Assembly (NCBI GenBank): GCA_944380355.1
Contig: CALWHJ010000003.1
Span: forward strand, 1 to 64,000
DNA length: 64,000 nt
DNA from: an uncultured Christensenellaceae bacterium
GTDB lineage: Bacteria > Bacillota > Clostridia > Christensenellales > UBA3700
Reading direction: 5' to 3'
Shown here: piece after piece, positions 8,141 to 17,813 of the stretch
How positions within the stretch are numbered: the stretch's first letter is position 1
How the letters are laid out: each line of letters starts with the position of its first letter
Program-made: the position numbers and the translations under genes
Notes under the pieces: generated by a model
What the model was told of the DNA's origin: nothing
The model's input: only the letters and a program-made list of their open reading frames with translations
Databases searched by the model: none

Positions 8141-11100
8141 TTAATCAAAAGTTTTTTTGCATTTGAGTAAAAAATCTTTTACACTCGCCAATTTTTGATC
8201 TACACTTCCGCTACGACAAGCAAAAACAAGTCTGGGGCAATCTTCGTAGGTGAGGTTTACGCTATCTCCGCTCTCTCCTACGGCAAGCATTACTTCCCTA
8301 TTTTTAAAGCAGCTGTCGTCTGCGAATACAAGCTGAGCAGTTCGGTTGGATATATCAACCTGCTTGACGTTGATTGTTCCCGCAAGTCTGCGGATAAGTC
8401 CCGCTTGCAACAGTCTTTCGGTATCCTGAGGCATTTTGCCGTAACTCTCTTCGATACTGTTTTTGAGTTTTTCGAGTGCCTCCTCGCTGTCGAGGTCGAG
8501 AATACTTCTGTACAAACGCATACGCATATCCTCGTCGGACACGTATTTTTTGTCGATATAGGTACTGAACGAAAAGTTGAGTTTGACTTCTTTTTCTTCG
8601 TCGCTTACCACGCCCTGTAGCTCGTCAATCGTCTCTTTGAGCAGCTTGCAATACATATCGTAACCCACCTTTTCGATATGTCCGTGCTGTTCCCTTCCGA
8701 GAATGTTTCCCGCGCCTCTGATTTCCAAATCGCGCATTGCAATCTTAAATCCGCTGCCAAGCTCCGTATAGTCGAGTATCGCGGCAAGTCTTTTGGTTGC
8801 GTCGCTCGTCAGTACGCTGTCGGGATTTACGGTAAAATAAGTATAAGCCAGTCTGTTGCTTCTGCCTACTCTTCCTCTCAACTGATACATCTGAGACAGT
8901 CCCAGCCTGTTGGCGTCGCAGATTATGAGCGTATTTGCGTCGGGGACGTCTATACCGTTTTCTATTATCGTGGTACTTACGAGCACGTTGAATTTTCTAT
9001 CGTAAAAGCCGGATATCTTGTCTTCGAGCTGTTCGGGCGTCATTCTGCCGTGCGCATAATCTACTTTTGCCTCAGGCACCAACGACGCAACTCGCCAAGC
9101 AAACTTCTCTATCCCACCAACTCTGTTGTAGAGTATAAACACCTGTCCGCCTCTTGCAAGTTCGCGGTTTACCGCATCGACAATAAGTCCGTCGCTCAAC
9201 TCACACACGTAAGTCTGCACAGGCAGCCTGTCCTTAGGCGGCGTCTCCAGTACGCTTATATCCCTTATGCCCGTCAATGCCATATTGAGCGTACGCGGGA
9301 TAGGAGTAGCGGACATAGTAAGCACGTTGACGTTTTTCTTGAGCACTTTGAGTTTTTCCTTGTGCTCCACTCCGAAACGCTGTTCTTCGTCCAATACGAT
9401 AAGTCCCAAATCCCTGAATTGCACGTCGGACGACAAAAGTCTGTGTGTTCCTACCGCGACGAGCGATTTGCCCGTAGCAAGCCTGTCCAGCGAAGCCTGT
9501 ATCTCCTTGGGCGTCTGCAGTCTGCTGATAAGTTCGACGTCGATACCGAATTCCTTAAAACGGTTTACCGCGGTATTGTAATGCTGTCTTGCAAGAATTG
9601 TCGTGGGACAGAGTATTACCGCTTGCTTATTGTGACATATCGTCTTGAATATTGCCCTCAGCGCAACCTCCGTTTTTCCGTAACCTACGTCGCCGCAGAG
9701 AAGCCTGTCCATAATGATACCTCTCTGCATATCCGACTTTATCTCCTGCACCGCCGTAACCTGGTCGGGCGTAGGAGTATAGGGAAAAGCGTCCTCGAAA
9801 TTCTTTTGCAGATAGTCGTCTTCCTGATATTTATAGCCGTGCTTTGCCTGTCTTTGAGAATACAAATCGAGCAAGTCAATCGCCATAGCCTTAATCGAAG
9901 CCTTGACGCTCTTTTTGATTTTTTCAAAGTCCTTTCCGCCTATCAGCGAAAGTCTGGGCTCGCGGTCGCTTCCGCTGTATCTCGAAAGTCTGTCCAGTTT
10001 GTCTACCGGCACGTAAAGATATTCGCTGTTGCGGTATTCGACGACAATATACTCTGCGTTTATGTCGCCCATCTCTATAAACTTAGTACCCAGACATCTG
10101 CCTATACCGTGTACTTCGTGTACGACGTAATCCCCGACTTTGGGCATTGTGAATGCCTTTGTCTTTTGCGCTTCGACTTTTTTACGGATACGCGTTACGT
10201 CCTCTCTGCCCAGTACGGCAAGCTTAGCTTTTGTATATATAAATCCCTTGGATATCTCGTCGGCAACAAGGAAAATTCCGTTTTTCTTATACTCTAAAGA
10301 TTTGACGAAACTGCAACCGACTCCGTCTTCCATAAGAGTCCTTCTCAGGTTGTTTGCAGAAACCTCGTCCCCCGTACATATAAGCACGGTATACCCCGAC
10401 TTATCGAATACCTTGAGGTCGTTGACAAGCATATCGTAATGCACGCTGTAATTGTTGAGAGGAGCGGTGTCGAGATTGAATACTTCCTCAGGAGAAAAGA
10501 GCGCGTTTGTAGAAGTCAGATAGGACAATCCTACCTTTTGACAGCCGTCAAGCTTTTGCATCAGCTCGGGTTTGTCCATCACGGATTTCGCGTGCTCTTT
10601 CAACGCTTCGCCCGTAGCAACCAGTTGTTTTACCCTCACGTAATGCTCTTTGAGATAAAGATTGATTTGTTCGTCTGCCCCCGCAGGCTCTTCGAATACG
10701 ATAACGCCGTCTTCGGGCATATAATCGAATACGGTATTCATCTTGTCGCACACAAAAGGCAACAGCCACTGCGCCTGCTGAGTGCATACCGAAGACGAAG
10801 CAAGCTGAGAATAAGTATTGAGCAAAGGCTCGCTGTTTTCCGCCGAAAGTCTGTCCAAAACCTTTCGCGCTTTCTGCAGTCCGTACTCCATTGCGTTGGT
10901 GCTGAGCAACATATCGTTGTCGGGCATCAGCTGTACGTTTTCCACAGCGCGTATTGTGGTAAGCGTCTCGGGATGAAACTCTTTGATACTCTCTATCTCG
11001 TCATCGAAAAAGGATATTCTCACGGGCATTTCGAGGTGTGCAGGGAAAATGCTGATTATGTCTCCCGCAACGCAGAAAGTGCCTTTTTCCTCCACGCTTT

Positions 11101-11584
11101 CCTCTCTCACATAGCCCGTCAGCGCGAGCCTGTCTATCAACTCGTATCGGTCGAGTTTATCTCCTACCGACAACTTGATTACGCTGTCCTTAACGTTCTT
11201 TTTGCGAGGCACGTACTGCAAAAGCGACTGAGGGGTTACGACCACACAGTCCAGCTTACCCGCAGCCCAATCGTAAAGTGTGTTTATCCTCTGAGATATG
11301 ATACTCTTGAAATAAGTTTTGCGCAAAAGCAAAAGCTCTTCGTTGGCAGGCAGCAAGCCTACTCTGTCCCCGTAATAATCCTTTAGCCTGTTGAAAACTA
11401 CCGTAGCTTTGAATGCGTCCTTTGCGACGAATAATACGAATTTGTCAAGATGAGAAGCAATATGAATTTTCTCGCCCTCGCCCGCCGAAAAGACAGCGAC
11501 GGTGCGCCCCTCCTTTACCTTGCGGTAGAGGTTGGTTAATGCAGGGTCGAGATTATAGAGTTTTAAAAGATTATCTATTTCCAT
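8141..11584 (-). CDS. mfd: Transcription-repair coupling factor Mfd
   Basis: This 1147-residue protein has the full Mfd layout. A UvrB-like N-terminal part is followed by the RNA-polymerase-interacting (CarD-like) domain from about residue 480 (VGDYVVHEVHGIGRC). The translocase motor has Walker A GDVGYGKTE near residue 630 and DEEQ near 728, with RGRVGRS in the second RecA lobe. A C-terminal TRCF domain closes the protein. Mfd removes stalled RNA polymerase at DNA lesions and recruits UvrA. It lies between pth upstream and the foldase-like lipoprotein downstream, a common Bacillota order. The length is normal for the family. Confidence 0.97.
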   Translation of the reverse strand: MEIDNLLKLYNLDPALTNLYRKVKEGRTVAVFSAGEGEKIHIASHLDKFVLFVAKDAFKATVVFNRLKDYYGDRVGLLPANEELLLLRKTYFKSIISQRINTLYDWAAGKLDCVVVTPQSLLQYVPRKKNVKDSVIKLSVGDKLDRYELIDRLALTGYVREESVEEKGTFCVAGDIISIFPAHLEMPVRISFFDDEIESIKEFHPETLTTIRAVENVQLMPDNDMLLSTNAMEYGLQKARKVLDRLSAENSEPLLNTYSQLASSSVCTQQAQWLLPFVCDKMNTVFDYMPEDGVIVFEEPAGADEQINLYLKEHYVRVKQLVATGEALKEHAKSVMDKPELMQKLDGCQKVGLSYLTSTNALFSPEEVFNLDTAPLNNYSVHYDMLVNDLKVFDKSGYTVLICTGDEVSANNLRRTLMEDGVGCSFVKSLEYKKNGIFLVADEISKGFIYTKAKLAVLGREDVTRIRKKVEAQKTKAFTMPKVGDYVVHEVHGIGRCLGTKFIEMGDINAEYIVVEYRNSEYLYVPVDKLDRLSRYSGSDREPRLSLIGGKDFEKIKKSVKASIKAMAIDLLDLYSQRQAKHGYKYQEDDYLQKNFEDAFPYTPTPDQVTAVQEIKSDMQRGIIMDRLLCGDVGYGKTEVALRAIFKTICHNKQAVILCPTTILARQHYNTAVNRFKEFGIDVELISRLQTPKEIQASLDRLATGKSLVAVGTHRLLSSDVQFRDLGLIVLDEEQRFGVEHKEKLKVLKKNVNVLTMSATPIPRTLNMALTGIRDISVLETPPKDRLPVQTYVCELSDGLIVDAVNRELARGGQVFILYNRVGGIEKFAWRVASLVPEAKVDYAHGRMTPEQLEDKISGFYDRKFNVLVSTTIIENGIDVPDANTLIICDANRLGLSQMYQLRGRVGRSNRLAYTYFTVNPDSVLTSDATKRLAAILDYTELGSGFKIAMRDLEIRGAGNILGREQHGHIEKVGYDMYCKLLKETIDELQGVVSDEEKEVKLNFSFSTYIDKKYVSDEDMRMRLYRSILDLDSEEALEKLKNSIEESYGKMPQDTERLLQAGLIRRLAGTINVKQVDISNRTAQLVFADDSCFKNREVMLAVGESGDSVNLTYEDCPRLVFACRSGSVDQKLASVKDFLLKCKKTFD

Positions 11585-11680
11585 AGTCCGTCTGTCAGAG
11601 GTTACTATGATTTTGCGCCGTACGCCGACACGCGTTTCGCGCTCTGATTTGTATATATTTCTGCTGTGTATGAGTTGACT

Positions 11681-12250
11681 TTAAGCCTGCTTTCCGTTGA
11701 GTCTGCGCATCAATGCGTCAAAGTCCCCGTCGACCATATACTGCCATATTCCCTCGGCAACCTTATCGAATACGGTATTGAGTATGCGCATCTTTTCACC
11801 GCCTACTTTGGATAATACGTAGTCTTTGAGTTCGCGGCTTCCCCGCTCGTCCCCTACGCCTATGCGCACTCTGGGAATCGACGTGGTATTGCATTCGGCA
11901 ACTATATTTTTCATACCGTTGTGACTGCCGCCCGAGCCCTCTCTGCGTACTCTCACGTTGCCCAATGGCAAATCTATATCGTCATATACGACAAGCACTT
12001 CTTCGGGTGCAAATTTGTTGGCCCCCATAAGTTCCCTTACGCTTTCTCCCGACAAGTTCATATATGTCTGAGGCTGTGCGATAACATGCTTTTTACCGCC
12101 TATGTATTCCACGCAATACTTCGCCTTGCAACCGCTTTTGTCAAGCTTTCTGCCCAGCTTTTCCAAAAGACAATCGGTTACCATAAAACCCATATTGTGT
12201 ATCGTCTTTTCGTATTGTTTACCCGGATTTCCCAATCCTACAATCAACAT
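11681..12250 (-). CDS. pth: Peptidyl-tRNA hydrolase Pth
   Basis: This 189-residue protein begins with the family signature GLGNPGKQYEKTIHNMGF, which contains the conserved Asn and the catalytic His. YDDIDLPLGNVR and GGSHNGMKNI follow in the expected places. Pth cleaves the ester bond of peptidyl-tRNAs released prematurely from ribosomes and recycles the tRNA in the cytoplasm. It lies 66 bases after tadA and 97 bases before mfd on the same strand, so the three genes may be co-transcribed. Length is normal. Confidence 0.97.
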   Translation of the reverse strand: MLIVGLGNPGKQYEKTIHNMGFMVTDCLLEKLGRKLDKSGCKAKYCVEYIGGKKHVIAQPQTYMNLSGESVRELMGANKFAPEEVLVVYDDIDLPLGNVRVRREGSGGSHNGMKNIVAECNTTSIPRVRIGVGDERGSRELKDYVLSKVGGEKMRILNTVFDKVAEGIWQYMVDGDFDALMRRLNGKQA

Positions 12251-12316
12251 ATCTCACCTCTTACAGTGCATAATATTAAACAGCATTTTATTATGCTTGT
12301 CAAGATATTTTGCGTG

Positions 12317-12838
12317 TTATTGCGATTTTTGTTTTTTATCCTTTATCTCCTGACGCTTCCTTCTGAAGTACTCTATCAGTATTCCCGCACACTCATCCTC
12401 GAGTATGCCGCCTTCCACGTTAGGACGGTGATTGAATCTGCTGTCCGCGGGCAAATCGTACATCGTCCCGCAACAGCCCGCTCTCTCGTCGTAAGCACCA
12501 AAAAAGATATTGCCTATCCGCGCATTTATCAGCGCGCCCGTACACATCGGACACGGCTCCATAGTGACGAATATATCGCAATCGTTAAGACGCCAGTCGC
12601 CTATCTTCTTGCAAGCCTTTTGAAGAGCGACTATTTCGGCGTGGTAAATACTGTCCTTCTTTTTCTCTTTTACGTTGTATCCCCTCGCTATGACCTTTCC
12701 GTCTTTTACGATAACCGCGCCGACGGGCACTTCGTTGATTAACTCCGCCTTTCGCGCCTCTTTCAAAGCAAGCCGCATATATTTTTCTTTATCCTTTAAA
12801 GGGGTATTATTGAATCTGTTGTGCTGATTTATATCCAT
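12317..12838 (-). CDS. tadA: tRNA-specific adenosine deaminase TadA
   Basis: This 173-residue zinc deaminase has the catalytic HAE motif (YHAEIVALQKA) and the zinc-binding PCPMC pair, followed by RIGNIFFGA. TadA converts adenosine 34 to inosine in tRNA-Arg. The start at 12838 has no clear ribosome binding site. An internal ATG at 12778 is preceded by AAAGGA and would give 153 residues, but it would cut the usual N-terminal helix short, so I keep the longer form. The gene stands just before pth on the same strand. Confidence 0.92.
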   Translation of the reverse strand: MDINQHNRFNNTPLKDKEKYMRLALKEARKAELINEVPVGAVIVKDGKVIARGYNVKEKKKDSIYHAEIVALQKACKKIGDWRLNDCDIFVTMEPCPMCTGALINARIGNIFFGAYDERAGCCGTMYDLPADSRFNHRPNVEGGILEDECAGILIEYFRRKRQEIKDKKQKSQ

Positions 12839-13226
12839 ATAAATATAATAACATACAATCTAACGTTTGCCAAACGATTTATCCTTTCTCGCTCAATACC
12901 GGCGGCAACCGTTGATTGAGATAAGTAACATTTGTCCTATTATTAAGTAACGGTTTACCTATTATTGCAATTAAAACAAAAAACCGATACTCCCGCCTAT
13001 AAACAAATAGCGCAAAAGGCATTCTCACAAACAGCGCATTTATGTAAAACTCAGCAATGCCGAACAGGGGTGTGAGCCAGGATGTAAGTAACGGATTTTG
13101 TGATGATTTTTGCCAAGAAGGACGAAGTAATACTTGCCGTATTACGAGGACGACGAAGCGAAAAACGCGCAAAAGACGCACTTACGGACAGCGAACACCC
13201 CTGCGAGACATTGCATATAATAAAAT
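12839..13226. other. Intergenic region between divergent tadA and M14 peptidase genes
   Basis: No convincing gene is visible. A TATAAT lies at about 13216-13221, only a few bases before the peptidase ATG, so its transcript could have a very short leader. A short plus-strand frame (13103-13234, 43 codons) and a minus-strand frame (12879-13181) exist. Neither has a ribosome binding site or a recognisable product. Confidence 0.45.
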
Positions 13227-14048
13227 ATGTATGATATTAAGGCTTTTCAGGAAGATTTGAAAGAACTTTACGCCAACGGCGCACAGGTATTCGATATAGG
13301 CTATACGTATCTCGGCAGACCTATTCCCTGCGTATTCAAAGGTAGCGAGGAAGGCAAACAAATTCTTATTCACGCCTCAATCCACGCGAGAGAGTGGGTA
13401 ACCACACCGCTTGTCATCGAGATGATGAAAGCTTATAACGGCAAATGCGGAGTATGGTGCGTGCCTATGGTCAACGTGGACGGCGTAATGCTGTGTCAAG
13501 AGGGGCTCTCGTCCATACCCGACGAAGGACTGAAAACTTTTTTGCTGGACGTCAACAACGGCTCCGAAGATTTTTCGCTTTGGAAAGCCAACGCCCGCGC
13601 CGTAGACCTCAACGTCAACTGCAACGCGCTGTGGGGAAAAGGCGCGCAAAACGTAACCTACCCCGCCCCTGCAAATTACATAGGTATGTTTCCTTTCAGC
13701 GAGCCTGAAAACACAGCTTTGCGTGCGCTTACGGAGAGAGTACAGCCCGTTGTAACCTTGAGTTACCACGCGCGCGGCAACGTGATTTACAAGGCTTTTT
13801 CCTGTCTCGACCCCTCGCCCGAGGGCGCAAAACTGATATCCGATTTGACGGGCTATCCTCTGCTTGATACATACGAAAGCACCGGCGGCTACAAGGACTG
13901 GTATATCGCAACTTTTCAGCAGTTAGGACTTACTATCGAAGTGGGAGACGACGATATCCCCTATGACAAACTTATAGATACTCTGCCCGCTATCTGCGAA
14001 CGCAACAAAGACGTGCTTAACGCTGCGTGCGAAATCGCACAAGGATAA
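13227..14048 (+). CDS. M14-family zinc carboxypeptidase
   Basis: This 273-residue protein has the M14 metallopeptidase core. The zinc ligands His and Glu come from SIHAREWVTT (HxxE), the third zinc His from LSYHARGN, and the catalytic Glu from LTIEVGDD near the C-terminus. Such single-domain bacterial M14 enzymes often act on peptidoglycan peptides as gamma-D-glutamyl-diamino acid peptidases. No signal peptide is visible, so it may act on recycled muropeptides in the cytoplasm; that role is inferred. There is no ribosome binding site before the ATG, which is unusual in this genome. It ends at a shared terminator with the convergent fumarase genes. Confidence 0.85.
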   Translation: MYDIKAFQEDLKELYANGAQVFDIGYTYLGRPIPCVFKGSEEGKQILIHASIHAREWVTTPLVIEMMKAYNGKCGVWCVPMVNVDGVMLCQEGLSSIPDEGLKTFLLDVNNGSEDFSLWKANARAVDLNVNCNALWGKGAQNVTYPAPANYIGMFPFSEPENTALRALTERVQPVVTLSYHARGNVIYKAFSCLDPSPEGAKLISDLTGYPLLDTYESTGGYKDWYIATFQQLGLTIEVGDDDIPYDKLIDTLPAICERNKDVLNAACEIAQG

Positions 14049-14112
14049 GAAAAGCATTATACCCGTTAAGCCAGAACAAACGGCAAATAAAAAAGTTATG
14101 CCGTATACGGAA

Positions 14113-14137
14113 AAAGGACGACTTGCCGTCGCCCTTT
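14113..14137. terminator. Terminator between convergent M14 and fumarase genes
   Basis: An imperfect 10-bp stem with one mismatch (AAAGGACGAC with GTCGCCCTTT) has A- and T-rich flanks. It can serve both directions. Confidence 0.65.
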
Positions 14138-14166
14138 ATAGTATAATAGTTTAATCGCTTGATAAT

Positions 14167-14697
14167 TTATTCGTTGTAGATTGTATTGCCTTGGGTATCT
14201 ATCGCGACTACCGCGGGGAAATCCTTGACTTTTATTCTTCTCACCGCTTCCGTGCCTAAGTCCTCGAAGCAGATTACTTCTGCCGCTTCGATGCACTTGC
14301 TGTATACCGCGCCCGCGCCTCCTATTGCGGCAAAGTATACGCCGCCGTTACGCTTAAAAGCCTGTATGCAATCGTCACTGCGCTTGCCCTTGCCTATCTG
14401 CGCGCACAAACCGTGGTCGAGCATATAAGGAGTATACTTGTCCATTCTGCAAGAAGTAGTAGGTCCCGCGCTCCCCAGCACTTCCCCGTCTCTCGCGGGA
14501 CAAGGTCCCATAAAATAAATCGTTTCGCCCGCATATTCAAAAGCCTGTTTTCCCTCCTGAATACTTTGGTAAAGTCTCTTGTGTCCCGCGTCTCGGAAAA
14601 CGAGCATTTCGCCCGTCAGCAAAACTCTGTCACCGACTTTCAATGTTTTTAATTCCTTCTTGTCAAAAGGAAGAGCGAGTCTTACAACGTCCTGCAT
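14167..14697 (-). CDS. Class I fumarate hydratase (or related dehydratase), beta subunit
   Basis: This 176-residue protein matches the C-terminal half of the iron-sulfur class I fumarases. It begins with a swivelling-domain segment (LKVGDRVLLTGEM) and has the GPTTSCRMDKYTP motif, which includes the family KMD-like core. With the alpha subunit it forms the oxygen-sensitive 4Fe-4S enzyme that interconverts fumarate and malate. L-tartrate dehydratase is a close relative and cannot be excluded. Its start overlaps the end of the alpha gene by 16 bases, so translation is probably coupled. Confidence 0.9.
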   Translation of the reverse strand: MQDVVRLALPFDKKELKTLKVGDRVLLTGEMLVFRDAGHKRLYQSIQEGKQAFEYAGETIYFMGPCPARDGEVLGSAGPTTSCRMDKYTPYMLDHGLCAQIGKGKRSDDCIQAFKRNGGVYFAAIGGAGAVYSKCIEAAEVICFEDLGTEAVRRIKVKDFPAVVAIDTQGNTIYNE

Positions 14698-15578
14698 ATC
14701 TCCCCCTCCTTTTTACCGTCTATTACAAACGCATCTGCCCTCGAGCAATGGCAAAGCACGTTGATTGCCACGGGCAAGGACGATATGTGCGTGGGATAAC
14801 TCTCTATGAATATTCCCAGACAACTCGTCTTTCCTCCGAAACCTTGCGCGCCTATACCGAGAGCGTTGAGCTTGTCGAAAAGTTCTTTTTCGAGCGCGTC
14901 GAGCACTGGGTCGGGATTGGAAGAGCCTATCTTCCTGAAAAGCGCGTGTTTGGACATCGACGCGGCTTTCTCGAAAGTACCGCCCAAACCTACTCCGATT
15001 ATCACGGGCGGACAGGGATTGGACGCTGCCGTCCTCACGCTTTCTACGATAAGTCTTTTGGCTTCGTCAAGACCTTGCGCAGGATTGAGCATATATATCT
15101 TAGACATATTCTCGCTGCCGAATCCTTTAAGCATAACTTCTACCTTGACATCATCCCCTTCGACGATACTCGTATGCACTACGGCGGGCGTGTTAGTCTT
15201 TGTGTTTATCCTGGATACGGGGTCGAGTACGGATTTTCTCAACGTAACGTACGCCTTCTCGACTTCTCTGTCTATCGCTTTCTGCAAAACTTCGCCTGTA
15301 AGAATTACGTTGTTGCCTATCTCGACAAATACGACTACCATACCCGTATCCTGACATACGGGACGGTGTTCTGCTGTAGCAAGGCGCGCGTTGTCTGTCA
15401 TTACCTGCAACGCAAACTTTGCCGTGGGATTATCCTCTTTAGAATACGCTTCGTTAAGAGCGGCAAGACAACTCGGCTCTATTTCGCAAGATATCTTGTC
15501 TATACTCTCTCCTATGCGTTTTGCTATCACGGAAGTATCTATTTTTATCATAACTGCCTCTTTACCATATTTTAACAC
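14682..15578 (-). CDS. Class I fumarate hydratase (or related dehydratase), alpha subunit
   Basis: This 298-residue protein is the N-terminal, cluster-binding half of class I fumarases. Cysteines expected to hold the 4Fe-4S cluster are seen in PVCQDTGM, ASNPCPPV and GKTSCLG. GVGLGGTFE and AQGFGG are further family signatures. Split alpha/beta forms are typical of anaerobic Bacillota, whereas enterobacterial FumA is one fused chain. It is the first gene of a two-gene unit transcribed away from the walJ gene. The physiological substrate is most likely fumarate; tartrate is the alternative. Confidence 0.92.
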   Translation of the reverse strand: MLKYGKEAVMIKIDTSVIAKRIGESIDKISCEIEPSCLAALNEAYSKEDNPTAKFALQVMTDNARLATAEHRPVCQDTGMVVVFVEIGNNVILTGEVLQKAIDREVEKAYVTLRKSVLDPVSRINTKTNTPAVVHTSIVEGDDVKVEVMLKGFGSENMSKIYMLNPAQGLDEAKRLIVESVRTAASNPCPPVIIGVGLGGTFEKAASMSKHALFRKIGSSNPDPVLDALEKELFDKLNALGIGAQGFGGKTSCLGIFIESYPTHISSLPVAINVLCHCSRADAFVIDGKKEGEICRTL

Positions 15579-15695
15579 ACAAATATTTGTCTATACAATA
15601 AAAATATGATAAAATATCTGTGCATAATCAGAATATGTATCAAGCTGACGAAGCTTATATAATCGTGAGATACAAAAGGAAGTTAAAGAGGTAAT

Positions 15696-16475
15696 ATGGA
15701 TTTTGTCAACATAGCGAGCGGCAGTAAAGGCAACTGCACTGTCGTATCGAGCAATAACACGACTTTGCTCATTGACGACGGAATAAATATTCGCACGCTC
15801 GAGGAAAGAGCGCGCCTGTCAAACATAGACCTCAGAAACGTAAACGCACTGCTTATAACGCACGAGCATTGCGACCATATAAAAGGCATAGCGTCTTTTG
15901 TATCCAAGTATCATATACCCGTCTACTGCCATTCCGAGAGCAGATACGGACTCGATTCTAAAACTCTGGCGTACGTACAGGACAACGATATGGACTTGCC
16001 TTTCGAAATAGGAGATATTACCGTAAAACCTTTCAGACTGCCTCACGATTCCAATTACAATCTCGGATACAGGTTGAGCGACGGCAAAAAAACGGTTACG
16101 ATTGCGACCGACCTGGGCTGTATGAACGACGCCATATTCGCAAATCTTGAGAAAAGCGACCTTGTTATGCTAGAATCCAACCACGATATTCAAATGCTCA
16201 AAAACGGGTCCTATCCTTTTCTTTTGAAACAGCGAATACTGGGGAAAAACGGACACCTCTCAAACGACGAATGCGCCGACACCGTACTCAAGTTGTCCAA
16301 AGCCGGCACAAAGCATTTCGTACTCGCGCATCTCAGTCAGGACAACAATACTCCCGAACTGGCATTCGAGTGTACGGAAAAAACGCTCGACAAACAAGGC
16401 GTAAAAGAAGGTATTGACGCATACGTGGATATCGCCCTGCAATTCAGGACGATGCAAAAAATACATCTGGAATAA
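15696..16475 (+). CDS. walJ: WalJ/YycJ-type metallo-beta-lactamase-fold hydrolase
   Basis: This 259-residue protein opens with the MBL-fold strand IASGSKGNC and carries the metal-binding THEHCDHIKG motif. Further metal ligands are seen in PHDSNYNLGY, TDLG and LAHLSQDNN. Its length and order match WalJ/YycJ, a putative 5' exonuclease linked to the WalKR cell-wall regulon and DNA replication in Bacillota. Here no walKR genes are next to it. It is instead followed 12 bases later by a CPBP protease and then rlmH. In many Bacillota walJ and rlmH also lie close together, which supports the assignment. Confidence 0.88.
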   Translation: MDFVNIASGSKGNCTVVSSNNTTLLIDDGINIRTLEERARLSNIDLRNVNALLITHEHCDHIKGIASFVSKYHIPVYCHSESRYGLDSKTLAYVQDNDMDLPFEIGDITVKPFRLPHDSNYNLGYRLSDGKKTVTIATDLGCMNDAIFANLEKSDLVMLESNHDIQMLKNGSYPFLLKQRILGKNGHLSNDECADTVLKLSKAGTKHFVLAHLSQDNNTPELAFECTEKTLDKQGVKEGIDAYVDIALQFRTMQKIHLE

Positions 16476-16487
16476 AGGAGAAAGCTT

Positions 16488-17813
16488 ATGAGCGATACTC
16501 AGAAAACTTTCAAAAACTTCCTTAAGAAAAAAACTCCTACATTGGAATTTTATGACGCAAGCGCGATGTTTATCGTGCAGTATATCCTGCAATTTATGCT
16601 GCAACTCATTTTTATGGTCGTGGCATATATTCTCATTGCCGATATGCTTAAGGTAGAGACTTCCACGCAAGACGGTCTCGAAGCCGTAACGAATAAATTT
16701 TCGCTCTTTACCGCTTCCACAGCCGGTATCATAATTATTACGCTAATCAACGAAGCGACTATGATTCTCTCTCCCCTTGCATACTGGAAGGTCAAAAGCT
16801 TTAACGTATTCGAAGGAATAGGTTTCAAACGCAAGGTCAACGGCGGACAAATCGCAATGACGCTTCCTATCGCCTGTCTGTTGCTGGCGGGATTTATGCC
16901 CGTAGCAAATCTTTTCGTTACGCTTGTATATAAGACGGGATACGAATATACGGGAGCAAATATAGTCGTTGACAGTTTCGGCAAACTCGTACTCTTTTTG
17001 ATTGTTACCGCCGCTCTGCCCGCCGTGTGCGAAGAAATCTTGCACAGAGGTATGATAGCGCGCGCCGGCAGTAAAATATCCTTTATTGCGGGACTTTTGC
17101 TGAGCAGTACGATTTTCGCTTTTATGCACGGCTCCCCCATACAACTCGTACATCAGTTTTTCGTAGGCGTGGTATGCGCGCTTGTATATTTTATGACGGG
17201 AAGTATATGGATACCCGTGCTTGTACACTTCTTCAACAATGCTGTTACGCTAATCGCAAGCTATATCAACTTTGTCGTCAATGACGGCGCGACTACCATC
17301 TCGATACCTTGGTGGCTGCTCCTTATAATGTGCATCGTAGGTATAGGCGGTTTGGCAGGATGTCTTTACGCTATGTACGTGATAAGTTACAGAAAACGCA
17401 AAAAGGAAGACTTGGCGGCAGAAAGCGCAACCGAAAACGTCGAGTCCGACGCCCTTAATATCGCCGCGCCCGACAATATAGCTAATGACGAAACAGCACC
17501 TTCTGCACAAGACTCGGATACCTCGAGCGAGGTCGTATACGTAGACAAGCGCAAGAAAAAGCCCATCAAAGTTTTCCAAGAAAAACTCGCATACCTCTTC
17601 ACCTCACCCGAGCAAATCAAAAAGCAGAAAGAAGAACAGGCAAAACTCGACGAGCAACTTGCCGAATACAGTCCCGAAAAGCGTGAAGTGTTCTACTCTA
17701 TGCAGAATGACGATAAAGTGGAAATAAAAAAGAAAAACAGCAGAGGTATCATATTCGCTCTCGTCATAGTCTTCGTGATATGGCTCATCAATACAATCGG
17801 AGGCTACCTATGA
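16488..17813 (+). CDS. CPBP-family intramembrane metalloprotease (CAAX protease-like)
   Basis: This 441-residue protein has about eight hydrophobic segments. It carries the three CPBP signatures: EEILHRG near residue 180, FAFMHG near residue 205, and HFFNN near residue 247, which form the Glu/His metal site in the membrane. Family members cleave prenylated or other small membrane-associated substrates, and some give bacteriocin self-immunity. The C-terminal part (about residues 300-420) is a charged cytoplasmic tail rich in Glu, Lys and Asp, and a last membrane segment ends the chain. The ribosome binding site is AAAGGAGA. It overlaps rlmH by 4 bases. Confidence 0.88.
   Translation: MSDTQKTFKNFLKKKTPTLEFYDASAMFIVQYILQFMLQLIFMVVAYILIADMLKVETSTQDGLEAVTNKFSLFTASTAGIIIITLINEATMILSPLAYWKVKSFNVFEGIGFKRKVNGGQIAMTLPIACLLLAGFMPVANLFVTLVYKTGYEYTGANIVVDSFGKLVLFLIVTAALPAVCEEILHRGMIARAGSKISFIAGLLLSSTIFAFMHGSPIQLVHQFFVGVVCALVYFMTGSIWIPVLVHFFNNAVTLIASYINFVVNDGATTISIPWWLLLIMCIVGIGGLAGCLYAMYVISYRKRKKEDLAAESATENVESDALNIAAPDNIANDETAPSAQDSDTSSEVVYVDKRKKKPIKVFQEKLAYLFTSPEQIKKQKEEQAKLDEQLAEYSPEKREVFYSMQNDDKVEIKKKNSRGIIFALVIVFVIWLINTIGGYL

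Noticed and set aside
8678-10297. 539-codon plus-strand frame
   Set aside because: Antisense to mfd, which is certain; no recognisable protein.
12879-13181. 100-codon minus-strand frame near tadA
   Set aside because: No start signal, and the hydrophobic, arginine-rich composition looks like translated intergenic DNA.
13103-13234. 43-codon plus-strand frame overlapping the M14 gene start
   Set aside because: Composition is plausible but there is no ribosome binding site or relative; kept only as a remark.
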